Assembly (NCBI RefSeq): GCF_041075285.1
Contig: NZ_CP163512.1
Span: 4,216,001-4,280,000, forward strand
Origin: Providencia rettgeri
GTDB taxonomy: Bacteria > Pseudomonadota > Gammaproteobacteria > Enterobacterales > Enterobacteriaceae
Length of the DNA: 64,000 bases
Reading direction: 5' to 3'
The notes under the pieces were generated by a model. It saw only the letters and a program-made list of their open reading frames with translations, was not told the origin of the DNA and made no database searches. The position numbers and the translations under genes are program-made. Each line of letters opens with the position of its first letter. Position 1 is the stretch's first letter. Below, piece by piece: positions 45,401-54,641 of this stretch.

Positions 45401-46894
45401 ATGAATTTATCCTCAAAATTATCGTCACATCTCGAAAAAGGGAAAGTTGGGTTCCCAACGACTCTGGCGAGTTCAGCGGGCCTAATTATGGCGAGCCCAG
45501 TTATTTTAACCGTCACCAGTGGTTTTGGTATTGGTGGCGATACCTTTGCGTTAGCGGTGTTACTGAGCTTTATTATGATGCAGGCACAGCTCACCACCTT
45601 CTCAGAGGCTGCGGCGATTTTACCGACCTCTGGCTCAGTGTATGACTATATTTCTTGTGGTATGGGGCGTTTTTGGGCTATCACTGGGGCACTCTCCGCG
45701 TATTTGATTGTGCACGTCTTTGCGGGAACGGCGGAAACCATTCTGTCGGGGATCATGGCGTTAGTTAACTTTGAACATCTTAATACGGTACTGGAAACCA
45801 GTAATTCGTCTTGGATGGTTGGCGTTGGATTAGTCGTCACCTTTGGCATCTTAAATGCTTTCGGTATTGAGGCGTTTGGTAAGGTTGAAGTGGTGCTGAC
45901 TTTCGCTATGTGGTCAACGCTCGTGATTTTTAGTATTACCGGCTTGTTGCTACCGTTTAATGTCCCGATGGAAGGGTGGTTTGGTGCCGAGTTAAATATC
46001 TCAGATCCAACACTGGTTTTAAGCTTTGTGGGAATGGCGATGTTTATGTTTGTAGGGTGTGAATTGGTCACGCCAATGGCACCAGAAATAAAAAATTCCG
46101 CTAAAGTGATTCCTCGAGCCATGACAACGGGTTTATTCTGTGTGGCTTTATGCATGGTGTTATTTGGTGCTGCGTTAGCTAATCAAATTGAAAACGTGGT
46201 CGTTGACCCACAAACGGGCACGCGCTTACTGGAAACACCGATGGCAATCCCAGCGTTTGCTGAGCGGGTGATGGGGGAATTTGGTAAATATTGGATTGGT
46301 GTCGCGCTATTATTAGCAGGTGGTGCAACGATCAATACGCTGATGGCGGCTGTACCACGTATTTTATATGGCATGGCATTAGATGGCGCATTACCGCGCA
46401 TTTTTACTTACTTACATCCACGTTTTAAAACACCTATATTCGGTATTTTAGTGGCAGTTATGATCCCATGTTTGCATGCTTTTGCTATTCAAGGCGACCT
46501 CGATCGTATTATTCCGCTGGTTTTAGCTGCCGTATGTTCTTGGGGTACAGCCTATCTATTAGTCACTATTTCCGTGGTGTTATTGCGTATTCGTCGTCCT
46601 GATTTACACCGAGCTTACCGTTCGCCGTTCTTCCCAATCCCTCAAATTATATCCAGTGTGGGGATTATTTTAGCAATTGTGTACATCACTCCACCAGGGA
46701 TGAATCAGTCCGATGTCTATATTCCATTTGCAATCATGTTAGGTTTAACGGCGGGTTATGCACTGATTTGGACCGTGTTCGTCCAGAAAGTGAATCCGTT
46801 CAAACCGGTTGATGTTGAAGTTGTTCTGTCTAATTCATTGAGAGATGAAGATAATGAGGAGGTACAACTTGAGCCATTACGTCACCTCGCCTAA
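45401..46894 (+). CDS. APC-family amino acid/amine permease
   Basis: 497-aa polytopic inner-membrane permease of the amino acid-polyamine-organocation superfamily, with about 12 hydrophobic segments. Typical features are the first helix break GLIMASPVILTVTSGFGIGGD, SEAAAILPTSGSVYDY and FVGCELVTPMAPEIKN. The substrate is not identifiable; the cluster suggests an amine or amino acid. GAGAGAGGGAAGC precedes the ATG. The end overlaps or closely precedes the next gene, so they are co-transcribed. Confidence 0.87.
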   Translation: MNLSSKLSSHLEKGKVGFPTTLASSAGLIMASPVILTVTSGFGIGGDTFALAVLLSFIMMQAQLTTFSEAAAILPTSGSVYDYISCGMGRFWAITGALSAYLIVHVFAGTAETILSGIMALVNFEHLNTVLETSNSSWMVGVGLVVTFGILNAFGIEAFGKVEVVLTFAMWSTLVIFSITGLLLPFNVPMEGWFGAELNISDPTLVLSFVGMAMFMFVGCELVTPMAPEIKNSAKVIPRAMTTGLFCVALCMVLFGAALANQIENVVVDPQTGTRLLETPMAIPAFAERVMGEFGKYWIGVALLLAGGATINTLMAAVPRILYGMALDGALPRIFTYLHPRFKTPIFGILVAVMIPCLHAFAIQGDLDRIIPLVLAAVCSWGTAYLLVTISVVLLRIRRPDLHRAYRSPFFPIPQIISSVGIILAIVYITPPGMNQSDVYIPFAIMLGLTAGYALIWTVFVQKVNPFKPVDVEVVLSNSLRDEDNEEVQLEPLRHLA

Positions 46895-47483
46895 ACCATC
46901 ACTATTACAGCGTTTGGGCGGCTTAACAAAAAAACGGTTACCAGCAGGGTACCAAGCAGGGTTAACATTAAATCGAATCGAAAGGGATATGACGCCTTAC
47001 CCATGTGAGTGGGGCGCTCCTGGTGTGCTGCTTATTCAACCGCACCCATTGTTGAACATTGAAGTCACTGAGCGTGTTAGAAAATTATTTCTGGCATTTA
47101 TTGTGTATAGTCGCTTTTCTGTGTCGGGTTTTTGTGGTGAAAATTTGAATGCTCACATTGTGGTGAAAACCCGCGGTAGCGTAAGGAAAAAACATATACA
47201 TTTTGTGTCAAAGCAGCCTGATGGCCAAAAAGTGATTGATTGGTTGAATGCCTACCCAATCATTAGAGAGACACTAGAAGAGTTAGATTTTAATTCTTGC
47301 CAAATTACGTTTAATCATGGTCATTGGCATTGTGAAATAGAGCCTTTTACGGGTTCGGAACTGGTTAGCCGAGTTCCCGCCACACGGCGTTACTTGAAAA
47401 TAGGTCAAAAACAACGACATCGGTTATTAAGTGCCCTTCAGTTGATTAACCAACTGATGGAAAAACATACCGCGAGCCATTGA
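46869..47483 (+). CDS. Uncharacterised protein (possibly DUF3156 family)
   Basis: About 204 aa, no signal peptide or membrane segment, rich in His and basic residues (KTRGSVRKKHIHFV, ITFNHGHWHCEIEP). The frame reaches an ATG at 46845, but the very strong AGGAGGT at 46857-46863 sits 5 bases before a TTG at 46869, which is the better start. It lies at the end of the permease gene and is likely translationally coupled to it. I think it belongs to DUF3156, a family found beside permeases, but that is from memory. Function unknown. Confidence 0.75.
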   Translation: MSHYVTSPKPSLLQRLGGLTKKRLPAGYQAGLTLNRIERDMTPYPCEWGAPGVLLIQPHPLLNIEVTERVRKLFLAFIVYSRFSVSGFCGENLNAHIVVKTRGSVRKKHIHFVSKQPDGQKVIDWLNAYPIIRETLEELDFNSCQITFNHGHWHCEIEPFTGSELVSRVPATRRYLKIGQKQRHRLLSALQLINQLMEKHTASH

Positions 47484-47500
47484 GTTTAAAAGGTTTTTTT

Positions 47501-47519
47501 GATAGTAATAATTATTATC
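47501..47519. promoter_or_regulatory. Fur box upstream of the Fes-like gene
   Basis: GATAGTAATAATTATTATC matches the 19-base Fur consensus GATAATGATAATCATTATC at 16 positions. It lies 23 bases ahead of the start codon. Confidence 0.8.
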
Positions 47520-47541
47520 AGTTGACTCCTTGGAATTAGAT

Positions 47542-49110
47542 GTGAAATCTCTGCCGCTTTTAGGTTGTATTTTGTTTTCCTCCGCAGCGATGGCTACGCA
47601 ATCGAGTTGCCTGCGTTTAGCTGAGCTTTCTTCTGTAGAAGGTGTGCATGATAGTGAAGGTCATAGCTGCGTCTATTTTGAAGCTTTGCAGCAAGATTTT
47701 ATTAAGCAGCGCGGTGAGGGGGTATCTCAAGTCGTTTTGTTAAATGCCAACAAACAGCCTGTCCGTGTATTGCAAGCTTATGGCTCTACTTTAGAGCCTC
47801 ATACCGCAGACTATATCGTTCCACAAAATGGTGTGTATTATCTCGATTTACAAGGCTCTCCGGGGAAACCATGGCAGCTACAGTTTGATATAAGCGATTA
47901 CCAACCTTTAGAGATTAAAAAAGACAACGAGCCTGTTAGCCCAAAACTGCAAAGCTTATTGGATGAACATTATCATCATGGTGATACCAACGCGTTTTGG
48001 CAGGCGGTTGCCGCGCAAGGGACGCCACTTATTGAAGATCTTGCGGGGCATCAAAAACGCGCGACATTTTTATGGCGCGGTGCGAAATCAAATGCCTATA
48101 TTTTAGGTGCGCCTTCAGGGAACCATGAAAGAATGGCGCAAATCGCGGGGACAGATATTTGGTATCGTTCTTTTATCATCCCAGGTGATACATTGACCCA
48201 ATATAAAATTGCTCCTGATATTCCGAACGTTCCAGAGGGCGGGCCTGCACAGCGCAAAGCGATTTTAGTCACTGCACAGGCTGACCCTTATAACTCACAA
48301 AGTATCCCTTCTGCTTCAACGGATACCTATAATCGTTTTTCTTTGTTATCCCTGACACCGAATATCCGCCAGTGTCAATTTGCTGCCATTGAAAAAAGCC
48401 AAATGAAAGGGCAATTAGAGACCTTTACGTTATCCAGCCAAGTTTTAAATAATGAGCGGCAAATTACGCTTTATCGACCAAATATCCCGATGGAACAGCC
48501 TGCTTTACTTGTACTTTTAGATGGGCAAATTTACCTTCATACTTATCAAATGGCCAAATTTTTTGATCGCTGGATAAACAAAGGCGATTTCCCACCAATG
48601 CATATTGTGTTTGTTGATAGCGTTAGTGCCGACAGGCGTGGTAAAGAACTACCACCTAATGCACTTTTCCCGCAATTGCTGGTGGATGAATTAATGCCCA
48701 AATTAGCGGAAAAAGGTATTCGTGCGAAAGCAGAACACACCATTATTGCTGGCTCAAGTTTTGGGGGGCTAGGGGCAACATGGAATGCATTACAGCACCC
48801 TGAAGTGTTTGGTAATGTGCTCAGTATGTCAGGATCTTATTGGTGGACACCAAAAGGAGAAGATCCTGAATGGCTAATTCGTGAAATTGAAACTATGCCA
48901 GCGCAGCCAATTCGTTTTTTCCTTGAGGCGGGCTTATTTGAGCAACGGGGGAGTTGGGGGGGGATCATTCAAAACCATTACCAACTACTGGAAGTATTGA
49001 AACATAAAGGCTATTCCGTGGATGCCATCGAATTGCCCAGTGGGCACGATTATGTTTCTTGGTGCGAAACGTTATACGAAGGGACTAAACAGCTAACTTC
49101 CCAATGGTAA
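47542..49110 (+). CDS. Enterochelin-esterase (Fes) family protein with signal peptide
   Basis: About 522 aa. The N-terminal part matches the DUF3327-type domain of Fes (FLWRGAKSNAYILGAP), and the C-terminal part is an esterase with the nucleophile in AGSSFGGLGA (about residue 407), SMSGSYWW and the catalytic His in SGHDYVSWCE. Cytoplasmic Fes hydrolyses ferric enterobactin. Here the start at GTG 47542 gives MKSLPLLGCILFSSAAMA, a good signal peptide, so the protein is likely periplasmic, as IroE-type esterases are. A Fur box lies just upstream. The exact siderophore is unknown. Confidence 0.85.
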   Translation: MKSLPLLGCILFSSAAMATQSSCLRLAELSSVEGVHDSEGHSCVYFEALQQDFIKQRGEGVSQVVLLNANKQPVRVLQAYGSTLEPHTADYIVPQNGVYYLDLQGSPGKPWQLQFDISDYQPLEIKKDNEPVSPKLQSLLDEHYHHGDTNAFWQAVAAQGTPLIEDLAGHQKRATFLWRGAKSNAYILGAPSGNHERMAQIAGTDIWYRSFIIPGDTLTQYKIAPDIPNVPEGGPAQRKAILVTAQADPYNSQSIPSASTDTYNRFSLLSLTPNIRQCQFAAIEKSQMKGQLETFTLSSQVLNNERQITLYRPNIPMEQPALLVLLDGQIYLHTYQMAKFFDRWINKGDFPPMHIVFVDSVSADRRGKELPPNALFPQLLVDELMPKLAEKGIRAKAEHTIIAGSSFGGLGATWNALQHPEVFGNVLSMSGSYWWTPKGEDPEWLIREIETMPAQPIRFFLEAGLFEQRGSWGGIIQNHYQLLEVLKHKGYSVDAIELPSGHDYVSWCETLYEGTKQLTSQW

Positions 49111-49197
49111 CAATCGGTAAGTTTCAACCGCGAAAGGCAGCTTATGATGGGCTGCTTTTTTCACATTTATGACAATCGTCTTCATTTCGCCATAAAA

Positions 49198-49215
49198 GCG
49201 TCATTCAACTGTCAT
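49198..49215 (+). promoter_or_regulatory. Pho box upstream of phoA
   Basis: GCGTCATTCAACTGTCAT matches the PhoB box CTGTCATAAAACTGTCAT at 14 of 18 positions, with both direct-repeat halves. It lies about 80 bases before the start. Confidence 0.72.
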
Positions 49216-49293
49216 CTAGCTACTTTAGCATGCCTATCATTATTTGTAGCATTCTTTCTCTTTTCTCATTATTGATTGGCAAGGAAAACAGTT

Positions 49294-50733
49294 ATGACTG
49301 GTAATTTTATGAAGTCCTTTTTAGCTGTCACAGTCAGCACATTAATGTTAGGTAGCACTCTTCCGGCTTATGCGGCGGATAAAAATGATGCCGTTTCAGA
49401 AAACCGTGCAGCGCAAGGTGATATCACCAAGTTTGGTGGTGCACGCCGTTTAGCAACCGAGCAAACGGATATAATGAAAGCAGCCTTACATAATGGCAAA
49501 GCGAAGAACGTTATTTTATTTATTGGTGATGGCATGGGGGATTCAGAAATCACCGTTGCACGTAACTATGCAGAAGGGGCTTCAGGCTTCTTTAAAGGTA
49601 TTGATGCATTGCCGATTACGGGTCAATATACGCACTATGCGTTAGATAAAAAAACACAAAAACCTGATTATGTTACAGATTCAGCGGCATCAGCCACAGC
49701 ATGGTCCTCTGGTGTGAAAACCTACAATGGGGCGTTAGGGGTTGATGTGTTTGGTAAAGATCACGAAACCTTAATTGAAATCGCCAAACGTAATGGTAAA
49801 GCAACCGGTAACGTCACAACTTCTGAAATTCAAGATGCAACGCCAGCGGCGCAATTCGCTCATGTGACCGCACGTAAATGTTACGGTCCGGAAGAAACGT
49901 CAGAAAAATGTGCAACCAATGCTCTTGAAAATGGCGGTCGAGGTTCAATTTCAGAGCAGCTATTAGTGACCCGCGCCGATGTGACATTAGGAGGGGGCGC
50001 GAAGAGCTTCAAACAAACAGCAAAAGCGGGCGACTATAAAGGTAAAACGCTTGAGCAACAAGCGATTGAGCGTGGTTACACTATCGTGCGTGATGCACAG
50101 TCGTTGAACGATGTTAAAGTGGCGAACCAAGACAAACCTGTGCTTGGCTTATTCCATGATGGCAATATGGCGGTAGCTTGGGAAGGTCCGAAGGCAGTGC
50201 ATTATGGTAATATCAACAATGCACCACTGGAATGTAAACCAAACTCGAAATTAGATCCAAACGCACCAACATTAGCGCAAATGACGCAAAAAGCGATTGA
50301 TCTGCTAGCGGTCAATCCAAATGGTTTCTTCTTACAAGTTGAAAGTGCATCCATCGATAAACAAGACCATAAAGCTAACCCATGTGGCCAAATTGGTGAA
50401 ACAGTTGCCCTTGATGAAGCAGTACAAGTAGGCTTAGATTTTGCGAAAAAACATGGTGACACATTAGTCATCGTGACTGCTGACCATTCACATTCAAGCC
50501 AAATTATTCCTGAGGGCACGAAATCAACCGGTTTAACTCAAGCGTTGATTACGAAAGATGGTTCTGTGATGGTGGTGAATTACGGTAACTCTGAAGAAGA
50601 TGACTCACAAGAGCATACTGGTGCTCAGCTGCGTGTTGCAGCCTATGGTCCACACGCTGCGAACGTGATGGGGCTGACTGACCAAACCGATTTGTTCTTT
50701 ACCATGCGTGACGCAATGGGACTGAAGCAATAA
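49294..50733 (+). CDS. phoA: Alkaline phosphatase
   Basis: Periplasmic phosphomonoesterase of the Pho regulon, a metal (two Zn, one Mg) enzyme. About 479 aa (E. coli 471). A signal peptide ends at AYA-ADKND. The active-site Ser is in [16 protein letters not shown], with the metal-binding [11 protein letters not shown] ahead and [10 protein letters not shown] behind; the HTG of [10 protein letters not shown] supplies the last ligand. Four cysteines fit the two known disulfides. AAGGA lies 8 bases before the chosen ATG. PhoB control is suggested by the upstream box; a terminator follows. Confidence 0.97.
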   Translation: MTGNFMKSFLAVTVSTLMLGSTLPAYAADKNDAVSENRAAQGDITKFGGARRLATEQTDIMKAALHNGKAKNVILFIGDGMGDSEITVARNYAEGASGFFKGIDALPITGQYTHYALDKKTQKPDYVTDSAASATAWSSGVKTYNGALGVDVFGKDHETLIEIAKRNGKATGNVTTSEIQDATPAAQFAHVTARKCYGPEETSEKCATNALENGGRGSISEQLLVTRADVTLGGGAKSFKQTAKAGDYKGKTLEQQAIERGYTIVRDAQSLNDVKVANQDKPVLGLFHDGNMAVAWEGPKAVHYGNINNAPLECKPNSKLDPNAPTLAQMTQKAIDLLAVNPNGFFLQVESASIDKQDHKANPCGQIGETVALDEAVQVGLDFAKKHGDTLVIVTADHSHSSQIIPEGTKSTGLTQALITKDGSVMVVNYGNSEEDDSQEHTGAQLRVAAYGPHAANVMGLTDQTDLFFTMRDAMGLKQ

Positions 50734-50751
50734 ACCAACCCTGTAGTGTAA

Positions 50752-50790
50752 ATTCTCCACAATACGGATATTGTGGGGAATTTTTATTTT
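50752..50790 (+). terminator. phoA terminator
   Basis: ATTCTCCACAATA pairs with TATTGTGGGGAAT, then TTTTTATTTT. Confidence 0.85.
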
Positions 50791-50838
50791 ATCGCCCCTA
50801 TCTTTATTCGGTTTTCCTACCTTTATTTCAACCTTGTC

Positions 50839-51115
50839 TTAGGGGCTGTTTATCTTTACTGCTGATTTTTACCGCTAAAAAAGGTTAAGAAACAACTAAA
50901 AAATGGGTAAATGTATCCGTCGTGCTAACTGATAACGATTTGAATCAACTATTGCTCCTAAACGCTGCCCTACGGGGTTGATTAAAGCACGTTTCACTCA
51001 TTTAATGCTGCGTTGAGAAGCTCTTGTCTTGTTCACCCGGCGGCGAACCTCTTCCCTTGCCTCAAATGGCTTTAATTCGAATAAAAATTGATCATCAAAG
51101 ATAAACAGCCTCTAA
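50839..51115. repeat. MITE-like dispersed repeat, copy 4 (most complete)
   Basis: 277 bases. The left end TTAGGGGCTGTTTATCTTT and the right end (reverse complement TTAGAGGCTGTTTATCTTT) are near-perfect terminal inverted repeats, continuing imperfectly to about 33 bases. The core is shared with copies 1-3. No transposase frame is present. It lies in the phoA-GNAT gap (50734-51225), where nothing else but the phoA terminator was seen. Confidence 0.85.
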
Positions 51116-51225
51116 CAGCTTACTGAAATGGTTGAACTTGTTTTTTTATCCGTTATCTTGGAAAACAAATTCACTTGATAATAATAAGGCGCGTTTGTAT
51201 TGGCGCGGGTAATGAGATTAAGGTC

Positions 51226-51756
51226 ATGAGAGAAGTACGCAAGCTACAACGAGATGAAATCCCTTCGGTCTGGTCGATTGATCGTACTGAATTAATTGAG
51301 CATCTTTATTTGCATCAAGATGGTAAATTGGTGCTTTCTAAACAGCGTTTTGATATGAAAGGTTGGCCAGAAGGGGAGCCAGAAGCCTATACCCCGCACC
51401 TATTAGACAGCTATGATCAAGGCGCTATTTTTTTGGGTGTTTTTGAACAAGGGAAAATTATTGCTGCTGCGAGCGTGGATAATATTTGGCGAGGAGAGCA
51501 AAAAAACTTACTGCAACTGTCCTTTTTGCATGTGAGCCATGCATATCGCGGTAAGGGGCTTGCGGGGATGTTATTTCAACAATGTGTGGAAATAGCAACT
51601 GAAAAAGGGGCAAAAGGCTTGTATATCTCTGCAACGCCGTCTGAAAACACCGTGCATTTTTATCAGCATATGGGATGTAGCTTAATTGAAACCCCGGACC
51701 CAGAACTATTTGCTCTTGAGCCGGAAGATATTCATTTTGTTTATTGGTTCTCTTAA
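51226..51756 (+). CDS. GNAT-family N-acetyltransferase
   Basis: 176-aa acetyltransferase of the GNAT fold. Motif A is SFLHVSHAYRGKGLAGMLFQQCVEIA (acetyl-CoA pyrophosphate loop R/G-x-x-G-x-G/A), followed by GLYISATPSENTVHFYQHMGC. The start ATG at 51226 follows AAGG; the frame also reaches a TTG at 51175 but without a ribosome site. The substrate is unknown. It stands between the repeat and a Fur-boxed small gene. Confidence 0.82.
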   Translation: MREVRKLQRDEIPSVWSIDRTELIEHLYLHQDGKLVLSKQRFDMKGWPEGEPEAYTPHLLDSYDQGAIFLGVFEQGKIIAAASVDNIWRGEQKNLLQLSFLHVSHAYRGKGLAGMLFQQCVEIATEKGAKGLYISATPSENTVHFYQHMGCSLIETPDPELFALEPEDIHFVYWFS

Positions 51757-51834
51757 GTTGTCTTTTTTGTAAAAACCATGTTAATTTAAGGTTGTTTGTT
51801 CATAAAAACGATTGAAATTTATTAAAAATAAGAT

Positions 51835-51853
51835 AATATTGATAATTATTATC
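51835..51853. promoter_or_regulatory. Fur box upstream of small membrane protein gene
   Basis: AATATTGATAATTATTATC matches the Fur consensus at 16 of 19 positions. It lies 21 bases before the start codon. Confidence 0.72.
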
Positions 51854-51874
51854 ATTTAAGTTGTTGAGGTCACT

Positions 51875-52129
51875 ATGCCAACTAGCATATCAAAAACCGC
51901 AGGTTTACGGCGTATAGGCGCTGGCCTATGGGGGGTCTTTGCTGTGATATTGCTGAGCATTGCTTATGTCCTTAGCAATATGGGGTTTGATAGCCTAAAA
52001 GTGGTGATGATCACCATGATGATCGCAACGGCGGGGATGTTATTTAATCGTGGTTCTCGCCGTTTATTAATTATTCCAGCGGTTGTTTCTTTAGTGTGTT
52101 TTTTGATGGCTTTTGTTTTACAAAGGTAG
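51875..52129 (+). CDS. Small membrane protein, function unknown
   Basis: 84 aa with three hydrophobic segments (about 14-34, 40-57 and 64-82) separated by short basic loops (FNRGSRRLL). TTGAGGTC precedes the ATG by about 4 bases. I do not recognise the family with confidence; it could be a DUF1435-type protein. The Fur box overlapping its promoter region suggests iron regulation. Confidence 0.72.
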   Translation: MPTSISKTAGLRRIGAGLWGVFAVILLSIAYVLSNMGFDSLKVVMITMMIATAGMLFNRGSRRLLIIPAVVSLVCFLMAFVLQR

Positions 52130-52240
52130 CTTAGGTTTAATAATACCAAAATACCATTATTGAAAGGATACAAGGGGAAAAGGTTTAAGGATATAAAGGA
52201 TTAAGCACTAAGCGGGGAAGCGCTGATATTTATTGACCAG

Positions 52241-52326
52241 TGGTGCGAAAGGGGGGACTTGAACCCCCACGTCCAAAGGACACTAACACCTGAAGCTAGC
52301 GCGTCTACCAATTCCGCCACCCTCGC
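52241..52326 (-). tRNA. tRNA-Leu (CAG)
   Basis: 86 bases with encoded CCA. Minus strand reads GCGAGGGTGGCGGAATTGG ... GCTAGCTTCAGGTGTTAG with anticodon CAG, a long variable arm and GTGGGGGTTCAAGTCCCCC. The class II shape and identity match E. coli tRNA-Leu(CAG). Confidence 0.96.
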
Positions 52327-52373
52327 AATACTGTTTGCCAATATCGAATTACCCTGTGTTACCTTAAAGCTAG

Positions 52374-52459
52374 TGGTGCGAAAGGGGGGACTTGAACCCC
52401 CACGTCCGAAGGACACTAACACCTGAAGCTAGCGCGTCTACCAATTCCGCCACCCTCGC
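52374..52459 (-). tRNA. tRNA-Leu (CAG), second copy
   Basis: Nearly identical to the downstream copy; the variable arm differs by one base (CTTCGGAC versus CTTTGGAC). The 47-base spacer suggests one transcript with this copy first. Confidence 0.96.
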
Positions 52460-52619
52460 AATGCCAAATCTAACTTTATTACAGCAGTGATAATACGCAG
52501 CGGATTTTAGGCTAATTTCAGCGGACGTCAATATTTTTTTAAGCGTCACTTTTTGTTTGATTAAAAAACGCCCAGCGTATCAGACTGGCCGTTTTACTGC
52601 GTGATAACACGATAAATCC

Positions 52620-53633
52620 TTAGCGCTTTGTTGCTTGGTACACCTTGAATTTGCCGGTTTTTGCTAGGACTTCATGTCTACCAAATGCTTTATCTAACAA
52701 GTCTGGGTAAGGTAAGAATGCATTGGCTACAATACGCAAGCGCCCCCCTTTTTTCAGGAACTTAGGTGCTTGGTAAATCATATTTTCAACGGCATTGTAG
52801 CTGGTGTTTAGCCCATCATGAAAAGGTGGGTTAGAGATAATCCAATCGAATTTGTCGTGAATATCTGAGTAAGCGTCGCTTGCAACCACCGTCCCAGTGA
52901 GGTTGTTTGCTTCAAGTGTTGAGGCCGCCGAATCGAGTGCTAGGGCACTGACATCGCTTAACGTTAGCTTAACGTCTGGATTTTGTGCCCCAATCACTGT
53001 CGCAAGTACGCCGTTACCGCAAGCGAGATCGAGAACATCCCCCTCCATTGGCTCTGTTAGCGTTGAAAGTAATAGATCGCTGCCGATATCCAGCTCATTA
53101 TGACTAAATACGCCGGGAAGTGCATTGATTCTTACCGTATCAAGATCATAGTGTCGCCACCAGCGCGCAATATCAAAAGTGGTAGGTTGTTCTAATTCAC
53201 CGTAATACAAGCCACAACGGCGAGCAGAGTCAATTTTTTGTAAGGTTGCAATACCTTCCATAATTGATTCTGCGCTTTTGACGCCGCTGCGGTTTTCACC
53301 GACAACAAAAATTTGGCTACCTTTAGCAAGGTGAGTACATAGGTCATCAAGTTGAAAACAAGCTTCTTGCTTATTTTTGGGCCAGAAGTAGATCAATGTG
53401 TCGCAGGGTTGGATAAATTCAGCAGGTGTCGTCGTTGAAAATAAAACCATTTCCCCCATGAATGGGTGTAAGTTTTTCCAACGATGGTATTGATTGGTTA
53501 TCACCCGAACGCTTGCTGCTTCGAGAGTGGCAGCCAATTCATCCTGAATGTCACCAGCCAAAATGACATGACGATCCGTAAAATGCTCAAGATGGCGCTG
53601 AATAACTTCACTGGCCGGTGTCAGTAATGACAT
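52620..53633 (-). CDS. rsmC: 16S rRNA m2G1207 methyltransferase RsmC
   Basis: Methylates guanine 1207 of 16S rRNA in the 30S subunit. Its 337 aa comprise an N-terminal degenerate methyltransferase-like domain and a C-terminal catalytic domain with VLDLACGNGVLATVI (SAM motif I, about residue 200) and ISNPPFHDGL (the N-P-P-F catalytic motif, about 265). It is divergent from holD-rimI, the same order as in E. coli. Confidence 0.96.
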   Translation of the reverse strand: MSLLTPASEVIQRHLEHFTDRHVILAGDIQDELAATLEAASVRVITNQYHRWKNLHPFMGEMVLFSTTTPAEFIQPCDTLIYFWPKNKQEACFQLDDLCTHLAKGSQIFVVGENRSGVKSAESIMEGIATLQKIDSARRCGLYYGELEQPTTFDIARWWRHYDLDTVRINALPGVFSHNELDIGSDLLLSTLTEPMEGDVLDLACGNGVLATVIGAQNPDVKLTLSDVSALALDSAASTLEANNLTGTVVASDAYSDIHDKFDWIISNPPFHDGLNTSYNAVENMIYQAPKFLKKGGRLRIVANAFLPYPDLLDKAFGRHEVLAKTGKFKVYQATKR

Positions 53634-53763
53634 ATTCTGTCAATCTCCTAAAATGATAAAAACTGCAACACCATACCAGAAATACGAGAAATCGCATTGC
53701 TCTGTTGGCGCTATTAATCCCCTTTGATAAGATGGGGTTGTAAAATTGCGACGGGAAAATGAA

Positions 53764-54174
53764 ATGACACGACGTGACAGGTTTTTAGAACAAATGGGGA
53801 TCACTCAATGGATTGTGAGAAATCCGGCTGTGTTACGTGGTGAACGTGGTGTCAGGATCCCAGCGTCGACTAAGCTTATTATTATTACTGATGAGAACCT
53901 TGATTTAAATAGCCAGCTGTTAAAAGATATTTTTCTCGCGATGCAAATTATGCAAGATGATGTAGTTTGCATTAATACAGAGCAGCTGAATTTAATCCCA
54001 ACGCCAATAACAATTCCTTGTTGGGTTCTTGGGGGCGAAATCCACCCAGAGGGTTCTAAAATGACGTTTTTTTCACCTGTTCTGTCTGAGCTTATGACGA
54101 GTGTCAGCGCTAAACAGGCACTATGGAAACAAATTTATCAATATGATGAAAATTTCAACACTAAAGCAATCTGA
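53764..54174 (+). CDS. holD: DNA polymerase III psi subunit
   Basis: Psi joins the clamp loader to the chi subunit and to SSB. The 136-aa protein aligns with E. coli HolD (137 aa): MTRRDRFLEQMGITQWIVRNPAVLRGE at the N-terminus and ALWKQIYQYDENF near the end. The frame reaches back to a TTG at 53746, but the ATG after CGGGA fits the family. The rimI start lies inside its 3' end. Confidence 0.93.
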   Translation: MTRRDRFLEQMGITQWIVRNPAVLRGERGVRIPASTKLIIITDENLDLNSQLLKDIFLAMQIMQDDVVCINTEQLNLIPTPITIPCWVLGGEIHPEGSKMTFFSPVLSELMTSVSAKQALWKQIYQYDENFNTKAI

Positions 54175-54592
54175 TCTTGCGACAGCCTTCTTAATTGAGA
54201 AACTAAGCCATGATTTTCCATGGACTGAGCGAGTTTTTTATGGAAATCAAGGGGAAAAGTACCATAACCTTAAAATTTCCATTAATAATCAAATTGTTGG
54301 GTATGCGATAACCCAATGTGTTCTTGATGAGGCAACGTTATTTAATATTGCTATCCATCCTGATTACCAAGGTAAGGGATATGGGCGTCTATTGCTAGAG
54401 CAGTTGATTAATGAGCTGATTAATAAAGGGATCATCACCCTTTGGTTGGAAGTTAGAGAATCAAATGCATCAGCATTGAAATTGTATGAAAAGCTCGGAT
54501 TTCATGAAGTCACTGTACGAAAAGATTATTACCCTGCCAAAAATGGTCGGGAAGATGCATTAGTCTTAGCACTCACACTGTTTGGTAATTAA
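54146..54592 (+). CDS. rimI: Ribosomal protein bS18 N-acetyltransferase RimI
   Basis: Acetylates the N-terminal alanine of ribosomal protein S18. Exactly 148 aa, as in E. coli, from the ATG at 54146. GNAT motif: FNIAIHPDYQGKGYGRLLLEQLI, then WLEVRESNASALKLYEKLGF and REDALVLAL at the end. The gene starts 29 bases before the holD stop, implying coupled translation. Confidence 0.95.
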   Translation: MKISTLKQSDLATAFLIEKLSHDFPWTERVFYGNQGEKYHNLKISINNQIVGYAITQCVLDEATLFNIAIHPDYQGKGYGRLLLEQLINELINKGIITLWLEVRESNASALKLYEKLGFHEVTVRKDYYPAKNGREDALVLALTLFGN

Positions 54593-54641
54593 CCGTTAGC
54601 ATTAAAAGAATATAAAACCCCAGCATAGGGCAAATATGTGA

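Noticed and set aside
52201..52422. 73-codon minus-strand frame over the tRNA-Leu region
   Set aside because: It lies over the two tRNA genes.
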